Assembly (NCBI GenBank): GCA_934675735.1
Contig: CAKURR010000010.1
Location: forward strand, 1 to 64,000
Length of the DNA: 64,000 nt
Reading direction: 5' to 3'
Source of the DNA: an uncultured Clostridia bacterium
GTDB taxonomy: Bacteria; Bacillota; Clostridia; Christensenellales; Aristaeellaceae
This document shows positions 32,699-41,902 of the stretch, piece by piece. The notes under the pieces are model-generated. The model saw nothing but the letters and a program-made list of their open reading frames with translations. It searched no databases and was not told the origin of the DNA. The position numbers and the translations under genes were made by a program. Numbering within the stretch: position 1 is the first letter of the stretch; every line of letters starts with the position of its first letter.

Positions 32699-33466
32699 TT
32701 ATTTCAGCTCTGCTTTCAAATGCTCCACATATAATTTCTGCACAGCTTCCAGCTCGCCCAGCCCTTCCACGGTGCAATGCACGTCAAACCCGGCGGCGGT
32801 CAGGCGGCTTTTCCAGCTGTCCGCGTCGTCGCCTGCCATATCGTTTTGCGCGTGGTCGCCCGCGACGAGCATCATCGGGCGCAGCTCGACGCGTTTTGCG
32901 CCCAGCGCGCGCAGCTCGTCGATGGCGTTTTCCAGCGTCGGCCAGCCCTCGACCGTCGCAACGACAACATTCGGATGACCTTGCAGCCGAAGCGCCGTCT
33001 GCATCGCCGGATAAACCATATTCGCAAAGTGCGTCGTGCCGTGGCCCATCAGCAGCAGCGCATCCGCATTTTCAGGCTTGAGCGCCGCCAGAATTTCAGC
33101 CAGCCTGAGTAGGTCGTCGTTCTCCGCAATCAGCGGCTTACCGATGCCGCCGTTCAGGAATCGTCCCGCATAGCGCATATACGGCATGTGGATTTTTTCG
33201 TCATATTCGCTGCCGCAGAGCAGGTGCGTCGGCTGAACGAATACCGTATCATAGCTTTCATTTGCCAGCTTTTCCAGCACTTCTTCAAGCGACGGAACGA
33301 TTTCGCCGCGAGACTTCAACACCTTGCGGACGATGCTGCTCGTATACGCGCGGAAAACGTCATAGCCCTCCGCAGCCTGCGTCAGCACGCGCTCCACCGC
33401 TTCAATGTCCTGCCGCCCCTTTTCATACGTCGTGCCGAAGCTCACAATCACCAACGCTTTTTTCAT
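32699..33466 (-). CDS. cbiK: Sirohydrochlorin cobaltochelatase
   Basis: A 255-residue chelatase that inserts Co(2+) into sirohydrochlorin, the entry step of the anaerobic B12 route. VSFGTTYEKGR opens the first half-domain, QPTHLLCGSEYDEK and LMGHGTTHFANMVYPA carry the metal-binding His residues, and the second domain ends near VHCTVEGLGE. It has no signal peptide, so it is cytoplasmic. It is the last gene of the minus-strand operon, and its start overlaps cbiJ by 4 nt. Confidence 0.92.
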   Translation of the reverse strand: MKKALVIVSFGTTYEKGRQDIEAVERVLTQAAEGYDVFRAYTSSIVRKVLKSRGEIVPSLEEVLEKLANESYDTVFVQPTHLLCGSEYDEKIHMPYMRYAGRFLNGGIGKPLIAENDDLLRLAEILAALKPENADALLLMGHGTTHFANMVYPAMQTALRLQGHPNVVVATVEGWPTLENAIDELRALGAKRVELRPMMLVAGDHAQNDMAGDDADSWKSRLTAAGFDVHCTVEGLGELEAVQKLYVEHLKAELK

Positions 33467-34170
33467 CGTTCATCCTCCTTCGGTCTTTCGATCATAATCA
33501 CGTCGATTCCCCGTTCCAGCGCGGGCAGAACCTTGTCCGCCACGCCGCCGGGCCGGCCGGAATCCTTGGAAACCATTGCGCGGATATGCAGCTGGTCATA
33601 GAGCGCCGCGTTCAGCGCCCGCGAAAACGGCCCCTGCATCGCGATGATGTGGCTTTGCACCATGCCCGCCGCCGTACAGAGGTCGAGCGCTTGATGCGTC
33701 GGCAGGACACGGACGAACAGTCTTTCCGCCTCAATTTTGCGGGCATAGACGTTCAGCGTATGGCTGCCCGTCGTCAGCAGAATATTGCCCTCACAGCGCG
33801 CGGCCAGCGCCGCCGCTTCTTCGGAATCGCCTGCCCACGTCACCGCGTCGCGCCAATCCTCGCGCCTGTCCTCGGCCCGCTCGATGCGCGTATAGGGAAT
33901 ATGCAGCGCGTCGGCACAGGCGCGGATGGTCTGCGTCGCGCGGACGGCGAAGGGATGTGTCGCGTCGATGATGCGTTCGGGGCGCTCCTGCATGAGCCAC
34001 GCCGTCATGGCCGCTTTATCCAGCACACCGACGTGGCAGGCCGCGCCCTGCGGCAGAAACTGCCGCGCGTATTCGCTCGTCACGCTGACCCGCACATCGT
34101 CTCCGCGCGCCAGCGCCAGCGCGGCCTGCTCGCGGCCCTCGGTCGTGCCGCCGAAGATGATGGTTTTCAT
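33463..34170 (-). CDS. cbiJ: Cobalt-precorrin-6A reductase
   Basis: A 235-residue NAD(P)H-dependent reductase. The Rossmann-like start MKTIIFGGTTEGREQ, the mid-protein DATHPFAVRATQ and the late KDSGRPGGVADKV are all family signatures. It reduces the macrocycle of cobalt-precorrin-6A before the CbiET step. ATG 34170 overlaps cbiA by 4 nt. Confidence 0.92.
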   Translation of the reverse strand: MKTIIFGGTTEGREQAALALARGDDVRVSVTSEYARQFLPQGAACHVGVLDKAAMTAWLMQERPERIIDATHPFAVRATQTIRACADALHIPYTRIERAEDRREDWRDAVTWAGDSEEAAALAARCEGNILLTTGSHTLNVYARKIEAERLFVRVLPTHQALDLCTAAGMVQSHIIAMQGPFSRALNAALYDQLHIRAMVSKDSGRPGGVADKVLPALERGIDVIMIERPKEDER

Positions 34171-35465
34171 CGCCACAGCCTTTCTATCCATTCGGGATGC
34201 GACAGGAAATGCAGGTGCGCAAAGCCCGCCGTCGTGTGTCCCTTGCGCAGCCCGCCCGGCCAGCACAAGCTCGGTCTGCTCGCCTTGCGGATTTCAAAAT
34301 CATACGCCGCTTCGCCTGTTGCTTCCGTCACCGCGTGGTGAAACTCGTGCGCGGGGTATGTCCTGCCCGTCTTCAAATCCGTGACGAGCGCATAGCCGAA
34401 GCGCTGCAATCTATCCGTCATGCGGCAGATCTGCGGCAGGAAGCCAACCATCTCTGCGCCGTCGATGCTTTGGGAGAGATACATCATCCCGCCGCACTCC
34501 GCGTAGCAGGGCAGGCCGTTTTCCAGCGCCGCGCGGACGCTCTGACGCATGGAGACATTCGCTTCCAATTCGCGCTTAAAAACCTCCGGGAAGCCGCCGC
34601 CGATGTACAGCCCGTCGAGCTTTTCCGGCAGTTCATGATCCGAAAGCGAGGAAAACGGAACAAGTTCCACGCCTATCGCGTTGAGCACGTCGAGGTTCGC
34701 CCGATAGTAAAAGCTGAACGCCTTATCCCGCGCAAGCCCCATGCGAAAGCCGTCCATCCGAGGATAGGTTTTGGGCACGACGGGCAGATTCGGCGCTCGC
34801 TTTGCCAAATCCAGAATCATGGACCAATCCAGCGTGTCTGCAACCTGCCGCGCGGCTTCTCGGATCCGGGGAAGCACGTCCCCGACCTCCTCGGCGGGCA
34901 CAAGCCCCAGATGGCGGCTCTTGAGCGCCAGATTCACGTTCTTTTCGATATAGCCCACGCACGGCAGGCCGGTGTAATACGCCACCGCGTCGCGCACCAG
35001 CTGATAGTGATGCGCGCCGGAAACCCGGTTGACCAGCACGCCCGCAATGCCGCTCTCCGCCTTGAGCATCATGAAGCCCTTGACCGTCGCCGCCGCGCTC
35101 GCCGCCGAGCCGGAGGCGTCCACCACCAGCAACACGGGCGTCTGCGTCAGCCGCGCCATCTCCCAGGTCGATTGGCGACAGCTCGTCGCGTCCATGCCGT
35201 CGTAATAGCCCATCACGCCCTCGATAACCGTGATATCCGCCGGGCGGCTGAGCAGCAGGGGCAGGTCTTGCGGCTCGATTAAAAAGCTGTCCAGATTGTG
35301 GCTCGGCCTGCCGCAGACCAGCTCGTGAAAGCCCGTGTCGATGTAATCTGGCCCGACCTTGCAGGGCGCAACGTCCAGCCTTTTTTCCCGAAGCGCCGCC
35401 ATCAGTAAAAGACTCGCCGTCGTCTTGCCGCATCCGCTGTTTGTGCCCGCAATGCAAATCCTCAT
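34167..35465 (-). CDS. cbiA: Cobyrinate a,c-diamide synthase
   Basis: A 432-residue ATP- and glutamine-dependent amidotransferase. P-loop GTNSGCGKTTASLLL at residues 6-20; the class I glutaminase half carries the nucleophile Cys in CYAECGGMMYL near 325. It converts cobyrinate to its a,c-diamide. Length and both domains match the family. Overlaps cbiC by 4 nt. Confidence 0.93.
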   Translation of the reverse strand: MRICIAGTNSGCGKTTASLLLMAALREKRLDVAPCKVGPDYIDTGFHELVCGRPSHNLDSFLIEPQDLPLLLSRPADITVIEGVMGYYDGMDATSCRQSTWEMARLTQTPVLLVVDASGSAASAAATVKGFMMLKAESGIAGVLVNRVSGAHHYQLVRDAVAYYTGLPCVGYIEKNVNLALKSRHLGLVPAEEVGDVLPRIREAARQVADTLDWSMILDLAKRAPNLPVVPKTYPRMDGFRMGLARDKAFSFYYRANLDVLNAIGVELVPFSSLSDHELPEKLDGLYIGGGFPEVFKRELEANVSMRQSVRAALENGLPCYAECGGMMYLSQSIDGAEMVGFLPQICRMTDRLQRFGYALVTDLKTGRTYPAHEFHHAVTEATGEAAYDFEIRKASRPSLCWPGGLRKGHTTAGFAHLHFLSHPEWIERLWR

Positions 35466-36070
35466 CCGCGCACGCCCTCCATGCCATAGAGCAGCGCGTT
35501 GACGATCGCCGCCGCCACGTTGCTGCCGCCGCGCCGCCCGCGCGCCACGATGCAGGGCAGGCCGGTCTCAAGCAGCATCTCCTTGGCTTCCACCACATGC
35601 ACAAAGCCGACCGGCACGCCGATGACGACCGTCTCCTTCAAATCCGCGTGATCTTCCAGCGGTTCAAGGAACGTCGGCGCGTTGCCGCAGACCAGCAGCT
35701 TCGGGCCGGGAATATTGAGCGCATGCTCCATCGACACGCGGGCGCGGGTCGTCTCGCGTGCTTTCGCCTCCTGCGCGACGGCTTCATCCGCCATGAAGCA
35801 GACCGCCTGACAGCCCAGCTTTTTCAGCGACGGCTTGCTGATGCCCGACAGCGCCATCTGCGTGTCGGTGACAATCGTCGCGCCGCGCGCCAGCAGCTCC
35901 CGCGCATAGGGCACAACGCCCGGCGTAAAGACCATCGACTCCGCAAAGGAAAAATCCGCCGTCGCGTGAATCACGCGCTTGACGATGGGCTTGATCTCCG
36001 GGTCAAGCTGCACCTGCAGCTCGCGCTCGATAATCGCCATGCTCGCCTGCTCAATTTCCATCGGTTTCAT
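35462..36070 (-). CDS. cbiC: Cobalt-precorrin-8 methylmutase
   Basis: A 202-residue mutase moving the C11 methyl to C12 to form cobyrinate. The catalytic His sits in KRVIHATADFSF near residue 34, and ARGRRGGSNVAAAI closes the active site near the C-terminus. ATG 36070 has AAAGGA about 10 nt upstream; the two upstream Met codons have worse spacing. An 83-nt gap with repeats separates it from cbiD. Confidence 0.93.
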   Translation of the reverse strand: MKPMEIEQASMAIIERELQVQLDPEIKPIVKRVIHATADFSFAESMVFTPGVVPYARELLARGATIVTDTQMALSGISKPSLKKLGCQAVCFMADEAVAQEAKARETTRARVSMEHALNIPGPKLLVCGNAPTFLEPLEDHADLKETVVIGVPVGFVHVVEAKEMLLETGLPCIVARGRRGGSNVAAAIVNALLYGMEGVRG

Positions 36071-36096
36071 AGACCGCATTTCCTTTCGTCGTTCCG

Positions 36097-36121
36097 TGCG
36101 GACGCGCAATGCGCGCCCCTA
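36097..36121. repeat. Single arm of the 32555-32638 element
   Basis: On the minus strand this reads TGTAGGGGCGCGC..CGTCCG and is identical over 25 nt to the right arm at 32606-32630. It lies in the gap between cbiD and cbiC. Confidence 0.75.
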
Positions 36122-36153
36122 CATCTTGTATTCATTCGGGAAGTCCAGAAACC

Positions 36154-37206
36154 TCAGGTTTCCGGCGGAAGCGTAGCCCCCAATGCCTGCCCCTTCGCGT
36201 CCAGCATCACCGCGTCCACGCGCATTTCGCCGTGAACGCGCGCCGCCGCGTAAGCCGCCGCCGCGTCGGCCAGATGCGTCCAAACCGCGTCAAACCCCGC
36301 GTCGTAAATCGGGGAGATGCATCCGTCGAGCGTCACACTCTGACGCACGAATTCCAGCAGCTCAACCGGCGCGCCCATCAGCGCCAGATGCGCAATCAGC
36401 GTTTCGCGCCGCCCGTCGCCATATTGGCTGTGCGTCTGCATACTGCCGCCGGAAACCTTGACCAGCTTGCCCGGCTGACCCAGCAGAATCACGCGCGAAA
36501 AGCCCAGCTCGGCCGCGCTATCCAGCGCAAAGCCGACAAAGTTGCTCATCTGCACCGTCTGCAAGCCGGGGAAAAGCGTCGCCGCAGCCGTCTCGCTCTG
36601 ACTGCCGAAAACCAGCCCGATTGCATCCACACCCTGATTTCTGCGGATGGAAAGTTCGAGCCGAATGGTCTCTTTCAGCGCTTCCTCGCTCATCGGGTGC
36701 ACCACGCCTGTTGTGCCCAGCACAGACAGCCCGCCGACCACGCCCAGCCGGGGATTGAACGTCTTTTTCGCCAGTTCCACGCCTCCGGGGATGCTGACCG
36801 TCACCTCTGCCGCGCGCGTTGGGAAAACCTGCCGAACCGCCTGCTCAATCATCTGCCGCGGCACGGGGTTGATCGCCGCCTCGCCGACCGGGAGCTTCAT
36901 GCCCGGCAGGGTAATCGTGCCCACGCCGTCGCCCGCCAGAAAGCGGATGTCGCCGTCGCCCGCCAGCAGCCGCACGCGCGCGCAAACCTCGCTGCCGGTG
37001 GTGATATCCGGGTCGTCGCCGCCGTCCTTAATGACCCCGCAGGTGTAACCTCCGTGCGCGATGATCTCAGGCGCGAACGTTTTGCCCGTCGGAACGACAA
37101 TCTGCACGCGTTCCGGGCATACGCCGTCCCTCTGCCACAGGCAGCTGGCCAGCGCCGCCGCCGCGGCACAGCTCCCCGTCGTGAAGCCCTCTCGAAGCGC
37201 TTTCAC
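36154..37206 (-). CDS. cbiD: Cobalt-precorrin-5B C1-methyltransferase
   Basis: A 350-residue SAM-dependent methyltransferase. The N-terminal signature REGFTTGSCAAAAALA and later LGTTGVVHPMSEEA plus FVGFALDSAAE are characteristic. It methylates C1 of the ring-contracted intermediate. The last residues (TLPPET) run into the variant palindrome near 36148-36162. Overlaps cbiH by 4 nt. Confidence 0.93.
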   Translation of the reverse strand: MKALREGFTTGSCAAAAALASCLWQRDGVCPERVQIVVPTGKTFAPEIIAHGGYTCGVIKDGGDDPDITTGSEVCARVRLLAGDGDIRFLAGDGVGTITLPGMKLPVGEAAINPVPRQMIEQAVRQVFPTRAAEVTVSIPGGVELAKKTFNPRLGVVGGLSVLGTTGVVHPMSEEALKETIRLELSIRRNQGVDAIGLVFGSQSETAAATLFPGLQTVQMSNFVGFALDSAAELGFSRVILLGQPGKLVKVSGGSMQTHSQYGDGRRETLIAHLALMGAPVELLEFVRQSVTLDGCISPIYDAGFDAVWTHLADAAAAYAAARVHGEMRVDAVMLDAKGQALGATLPPET

Positions 37207-37919
37207 AGCCGATACCCCCGCGGCGTGAGCATGCGCCCGAAGCGCTCTTGCGTTTCCGCATTGCCGATGAGCACCGTTGTGAACATATCCAGCGGCTCAT
37301 GCGCCAGCTCGCCCAGCGTCAGCACGCGGCTTCTCTGCCCGTCCCGACCGATGTTCTGCACATAGCCGCAGACGGTCGAAGCGGGGAGCGTTTCCATCAG
37401 AATCGCGCAGGCGCGGGCAAGGTGATCCGGCCTGTGGCGGCTGCACGGGTTATACAGCGCGATGGGGAAGCCGCCTTCCGCCGCTGCGCAGAGCCGCCGC
37501 TCGATGATGGCCCACGGGGTCAGCTGGTCGGAAAGGCTGACGACGGCGAAATCCCCGCAGAGGGGCGCGCCGAGCACCGCCGCCGCGCTGAGCGCCGCCG
37601 TCACGCCCGGCACAACCTCGATTTCGTCGCTTTCCTCCGCCATTTCCAGCAGGAGCGAAGCCATGCCGTAGACCTGCGCGTCGCCGGAACAGATCAGCGC
37701 CACACGCTTTCCTTCCCGCGCAAGCGCGAGCGCCTGCGCGCACCGCTCTTTTTCGCCGCGCATGCCCGTCGTCACAAATTGCTTTTCGGCAAACTCGTCC
37801 CGAACCAGCGCGACATACGTCGTAAAGCCCACAATCACATCCGCGCGGCGAAGCGCGTCGTCCGCCGCAATCGTGCGCCCCTCGCGTTTTCCGGGGCCGA
37901 TGCCCACCACCTGAATCAT
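37203..37919 (-). CDS. cbiH: Cobalt-precorrin-3 C17-methyltransferase (ring contraction)
   Basis: A 238-residue SAM methyltransferase of the tetrapyrrole family: VVGIGPGKREGRT at the start, ICSGDAQVYGMA at the substrate loop, LYNPCSRHRPDHL near 175. It methylates C17 and drives ring contraction. ATG 37919 overlaps cbiG as ATGA. Confidence 0.92.
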   Translation of the reverse strand: MIQVVGIGPGKREGRTIAADDALRRADVIVGFTTYVALVRDEFAEKQFVTTGMRGEKERCAQALALAREGKRVALICSGDAQVYGMASLLLEMAEESDEIEVVPGVTAALSAAAVLGAPLCGDFAVVSLSDQLTPWAIIERRLCAAAEGGFPIALYNPCSRHRPDHLARACAILMETLPASTVCGYVQNIGRDGQRSRVLTLGELAHEPLDMFTTVLIGNAETQERFGRMLTPRGYRL

Positions 37920-38803
37920 ACGTTTTCCTCCCCGGCGAGGGCGAATGTCACGCCCTCCATTGCCGTTTTGCCTACGAGCAGCCGCCCGCCGCCAGCCAGC
38001 ACCGCCGCGCGCTCGCACACGCAGCCGCAGCCCACCGTTTTCATCACAAAATCCGAATGCGCAAACACGCCCGGCACGGCGTTCAGCGCTGCCGCCGAAT
38101 AGGTTTGCAGCGGGAAGCGGTATTTTTCGCAGAGCGCCAAAATCGCCGCCTCGTCCTTCTTCACGTCAATCGTCGCAATCGCCCGGACGGCCAGCGGCGA
38201 TACGCCGTTTTCATGCAGAAACGCACGGAAGCAGCTTTCCAGATGCGCCGCGTCCGTGCCGCGCTTGCAGCCCACGCCCACCGTCAGCGTCCGCGGCCTT
38301 AAAAAGAGCGTCACGGGGAACGGTGGGCGGATTTCCCGTTCCGTAATCGCCACGCCGACCGGCTTTCCCGCCAGCGCGGCGGAGGAAACCGCCTGAATCG
38401 CCGATTTATTTTCAATCGCGCAGTCGTTTTTCATCGCCCAGCTGTCGATGGCGGGCACGCCGCGCACGTCCGTCGCCGTCGTCAGCACAGGCTCAGCGCC
38501 CGTTTTCTGCGCCAGCAGCCACGCAAGGTCGTTTGCGCCGCCGATGTGGCCGGAGAGGATGGGGATGATGTGCCGCCCCATTTCATCCATAACGAGCACG
38601 GCGGGGTCGGTCGTCTTATCGCGGCAGAGCGGTGCAATCGCGCGCACCGCAATGCCGCACGCGCCGATGAACAGCAGCGCGTCCGCGTCGGCGAAGGCCT
38701 CCCGCGCCCACTGCATGACGGGCACGCCGCGCTCGACGGGGAAGTCGAGCATATTCTGCCAGCTCTGTCCCTTCTCGGTAAAGGCGATGGCGCGAATCCT
38801 CAT
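37916..38803 (-). CDS. cbiG: Cobalt-precorrin-5A hydrolase
   Basis: A 295-residue enzyme that opens the delta-lactone and releases acetaldehyde. N-terminal domain IRAIAFTEKGQ and the GHIGGANDLAWLLA motif; C-terminal domain begins at VGVGCKRGTDAAHLE near 186. Both halves are present. Overlaps the neighbours by 4 nt on each side. Confidence 0.9.
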   Translation of the reverse strand: MRIRAIAFTEKGQSWQNMLDFPVERGVPVMQWAREAFADADALLFIGACGIAVRAIAPLCRDKTTDPAVLVMDEMGRHIIPILSGHIGGANDLAWLLAQKTGAEPVLTTATDVRGVPAIDSWAMKNDCAIENKSAIQAVSSAALAGKPVGVAITEREIRPPFPVTLFLRPRTLTVGVGCKRGTDAAHLESCFRAFLHENGVSPLAVRAIATIDVKKDEAAILALCEKYRFPLQTYSAAALNAVPGVFAHSDFVMKTVGCGCVCERAAVLAGGGRLLVGKTAMEGVTFALAGEENV

Positions 38804-39549
38804 AGCTTTTCCGCCTCCCGGCAGGCATGGGTGAACGTCGGGTCATAGAGCTTGGAGCGCTTATCGCTCTCCCGCAGAAAATCGCCGACGAGAATCAACG
38901 CGGTCTTTTGGATGTGCGCTGCTTTTTCCGCGATATCGGCCAGCGTGCCGCGCACGACCTCCTGTTCCGGCCACGTCGCCTTATAGACGACGGCGGCGGG
39001 CGTATCTTCGGGATAACCGCCTGCGATCAGTTCAGCGCATACGTTTTTCAGCATGGAGACGCTCAAAAACAGCGTTATAGTCGCCCGATGCGCCGCCAAT
39101 GCACGCAGGTTTTCGCGTTCAGGCACGGGCGTTCGGCCCGCCATGCGCGTGATGATGACGGTCTGGCTGACCTCGGCGGGAGTGTACTCCGCCGGGATGG
39201 CCGCCGCCGCGCCGCAGAACGAGCTGACCCCCGGCACGACCTCATAGGCCAGCCCAAGCTTATCCAATTCGCGCATCTGCTCGGCAATCGCGCCGTACAG
39301 GCACGGGTCTCCGGTATGCAGCCGCACGACGGTCGCGCCCTCCGGCGCGCGCTGCATGGCGGCGACGGTTTCCTCCAGCGTCATGGATGCGCTGTTATAG
39401 ATGGCCGTTTCAGGCCTGCAATAAGCCAGCAGTTCGGGGTTGACGAGCGAACCCGCGTAAATCACCACGTCCGCTTTTTGGAGCAGGCGCATACCGCGCA
39501 CGGTGATAAGGTCGGGAGCGCCCGGCCCCGCGCCGATAAAATAAATCAT
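38800..39549 (-). CDS. cbiF: Cobalt-precorrin-4 C11-methyltransferase
   Basis: A 249-residue SAM methyltransferase. YFIGAGPGAPDLITVRG (start), VVRLHTGDPCLYGAI (substrate loop) and EVVPGVSSFCGAAA are diagnostic. It adds the C11 methyl. An 81-nt gap with two hairpins separates it from cbiET. Confidence 0.93.
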   Translation of the reverse strand: MIYFIGAGPGAPDLITVRGMRLLQKADVVIYAGSLVNPELLAYCRPETAIYNSASMTLEETVAAMQRAPEGATVVRLHTGDPCLYGAIAEQMRELDKLGLAYEVVPGVSSFCGAAAAIPAEYTPAEVSQTVIITRMAGRTPVPERENLRALAAHRATITLFLSVSMLKNVCAELIAGGYPEDTPAAVVYKATWPEQEVVRGTLADIAEKAAHIQKTALILVGDFLRESDKRSKLYDPTFTHACREAEKL

Positions 39550-39586
39550 AAGAACTCCTTTTTGGGGCGCTGCCCCAAACCCTGCC

Positions 39587-39603
39587 CGGAACCTGAGGTT
39601 CCG
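39587..39603. repeat. 17-bp palindrome CGGAACCTGAGGTTCCG, copy 2
   Basis: Identical to 32088-32104. A further hairpin TTGGGGC-GCT-GCCCCAA lies directly beside it (39562-39578). Confidence 0.75.
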
Positions 39604-39630
39604 GGGCCTCCCGTTTCGCTTCGCGCTGTT

Positions 39631-40815
39631 TTAAGCAAGGCTGGCGGAGAAAACAAAAACGGGGTTTTCCGCTTTGAACATAGTATAGCGCCCGACCGCT
39701 TCGAGATTCGAGACGGCGACCTGCCGCGCTTCAAAATCCGCCATCGGCTGCATCAGGTGCAGAAGTTCCTGCGCGCTTTCCATCGTGACGGCGGTTGCGA
39801 CCAGCCGAATCGGGCGCTGCAACCTGCGCAGAACGTGCACGATATCTTCCGCCGCGCCGGTTGTTCCGCCGAGAAATACCACGTCCGGCGCAGGCAGACC
39901 CGCCAGCGCATCCGGCGCGCGGCCGGGAACGACGCGCAGATTGAGCGCATGGAATTTTTGGGCGTTCCGGCGGATGAGGTCGAGCGCATCCGCCTTCATT
40001 TCGACGGCGCAGACCTCGCCCAGCGGGCATTGACGCGCGCATTCGACGCTGACGCTTCCCGTTCCCGCGCCGACATCCCAAACGACGCTGTCCGGTTTAA
40101 GGTGCAGGGCCGACACGACGAGCGCGCGCACATCGCGCTTGGTCATCGGCGTTTTGCCGCGGATGAACGCGTCATCCGGCAGGCCGACGAGCGGAAGGCC
40201 GCTTTCCGGCGCGTTGTTTTCGATATAGGCCATGCAGAGCGGGTCATACTGCGCGTCAGCTCGATAGGCTTCCGTGCGCTCATCGGGATAGGAGAGCCGT
40301 TCGCCGACGAACAGCCGTGCGTTTTCCAGCCCGCCGCGGGCCAGGCTTTCCCGCACCCACGCGGGATTGTGCGCCGCGTCGAGAAAGAGGAACGTCTGCC
40401 GATGCGTCCGCACGGCATAGCACAACGCGCTCGGAGACAGCGCCCGCCCGTGCGCGGAGAGGATTCTCGCATTTTGCCACGAAACGCCCAGCCGCGCCGC
40501 GAAAAGCTGCAACGCGCTCACGCCCGGATGCACGCGCAGACCTTCGCCGCCGACCTTCCGCTTGAGCATTTCCAGCAGGCTGTACAGTCCCGCGTCGCCG
40601 GAGACCAGCACAGCTGCGTTCTGCCCCGCGTTGCTCGATACGCGCATCCGTTCAATCGCGTCTTCCAGTGGCGAAAGCGGCCTGACCTTTTCCGGCGGCA
40701 CGAGCACGGCGTGGCGCGCCGCGCACCAGACCGCGTCCGCGCGGGCGATCGCCTGTTTCGCGTCGTCGGTGAGCAGGGCGGCATCTCCCGGCCCGACGCT
40801 GATGATCTCAAGCAT
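39631..40815 (-). CDS. cbiET: Fused cobalt-precorrin-7 C5-methyltransferase / cobalt-precorrin-6B C15-methyltransferase
   Basis: A 394-residue fusion. CbiE domain (about 1-190) starts IISVGPGDAALLT; CbiT domain (about 200-390) has PMTKRDVRALVVSAL and the SAM-binding VWDVGAGTGSVSVECA near 240. It methylates C5 and C15 and decarboxylates the C12 acetate. The same fusion is called CobL in aerobic organisms. ATG 40815 follows GGAGGTG and overlaps btuD by 8 nt. Confidence 0.92.
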   Translation of the reverse strand: MLEIISVGPGDAALLTDDAKQAIARADAVWCAARHAVLVPPEKVRPLSPLEDAIERMRVSSNAGQNAAVLVSGDAGLYSLLEMLKRKVGGEGLRVHPGVSALQLFAARLGVSWQNARILSAHGRALSPSALCYAVRTHRQTFLFLDAAHNPAWVRESLARGGLENARLFVGERLSYPDERTEAYRADAQYDPLCMAYIENNAPESGLPLVGLPDDAFIRGKTPMTKRDVRALVVSALHLKPDSVVWDVGAGTGSVSVECARQCPLGEVCAVEMKADALDLIRRNAQKFHALNLRVVPGRAPDALAGLPAPDVVFLGGTTGAAEDIVHVLRRLQRPIRLVATAVTMESAQELLHLMQPMADFEARQVAVSNLEAVGRYTMFKAENPVFVFSASLA

Positions 40816-41902
40816 GGCGCACCTCCACATGATGTTCTTTGGCAAAATGAATCAATTCGTCGTCCCAGGCATGGGTTTCAAATCCGCCGGGGATAAACAG
40901 CACGCCGCAATTCAGCAGCGTTTGCCGGGCTTCCGTCATCACGGCTTCATCCGGCGGGGCAAACGGCGCTGTCGTCAGGATGCGGTCGGCCAGATGGCGC
41001 GCGGCGGGGATATCCATATCGTTTTCCGCCAGAATGCCTGTCGCAAACGGCGTTCCTTCCCGCGTCAGACGGCGGTAGACAGCCGTCGCGCGTCCCATGC
41101 CGCCGAGGACGAACACGCGGGGCTGACCTTCCGCGCGGGGAAGCTCCGCCGAGCCGGAAAGCGCGTCGTATGCGCCGGACGAAATGCCGTACAGCCGTGA
41201 GATGTTTTCTTCCGTAAAGACTGCTTCGGGTGCGCCGAACACCTCTACGCCGTGCGCGCCGATACCCATCACGAGGTCGGACGCCCGCGCGGCGAGGTCG
41301 ATTTCGTGCAGACTCATCACGATGGTCACGCCCTGCTCCCGCGCAAGCCGAAGCAGAATCGCGGACAGCTCAATTTTGTACCGAATATCCAAAAAGGAAG
41401 TCGGCTCGTCGAGCACTAGCACGCGCGGCTGCTGGCAGAGCGCGCGGGCAATCATCACCCGCTGGCGCTGGCCGTCGCTGACGCGGGCGAACGGCTTGTC
41501 AGCCAATTCTTCGGCATGGACCAGCGCGAGACTCTGCGCGATGATATCCCTGTCCTGCGCGGTCAGCATGCCGAAACGGCCTGTGTAGGGATAGCGCCCG
41601 GAGGCCGCCACGTCGTAACAGGTCATTAGCTCCGGCCGGACGCGCTCGGTCAGCACGACGGAAAGCCGCTTCGCCAGGTCGTGGCCGTCCATCCGCTCGA
41701 TGTCCTCGCCGCCGACGCGCACCACGCCGCCCATGCGCGCAAGGTGATGCGAAATCGTCTTGAGAATGGTCGATTTGCCTGCGCCGTTCGGGCCGATGAG
41801 CGTCAAAATCTGCCCCGGCGGAATCGACGCGCAGAGGTCTTTCAGCAGGATGCGTTTGCCGTAGCCGACCGAAAGATGATCCAGTTCCAAAGTCGGTTTC
41901 AT
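40808..41902 (-). CDS. btuD: Cobalamin/siderophore-type ABC ATPase with extra C-terminal domain
   Basis: A 364-residue protein. ATPase domain (1-250): Walker A GPNGAGKST near residue 37, signature VSDGQRQRVMIARAL near 141, Walker B VLVLDEPTSFLD near 162. The remaining 110 residues, starting RVFVLGGMGRATAVYRRL near 262, form a separate Rossmann-like alpha/beta domain not found in classical BtuD. Start ATG 41902 overlaps the permease by 4 nt. It energises B12 or corrinoid import. Confidence 0.88.
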   Translation of the reverse strand: MKPTLELDHLSVGYGKRILLKDLCASIPPGQILTLIGPNGAGKSTILKTISHHLARMGGVVRVGGEDIERMDGHDLAKRLSVVLTERVRPELMTCYDVAASGRYPYTGRFGMLTAQDRDIIAQSLALVHAEELADKPFARVSDGQRQRVMIARALCQQPRVLVLDEPTSFLDIRYKIELSAILLRLAREQGVTIVMSLHEIDLAARASDLVMGIGAHGVEVFGAPEAVFTEENISRLYGISSGAYDALSGSAELPRAEGQPRVFVLGGMGRATAVYRRLTREGTPFATGILAENDMDIPAARHLADRILTTAPFAPPDEAVMTEARQTLLNCGVLFIPGGFETHAWDDELIHFAKEHHVEVRHA

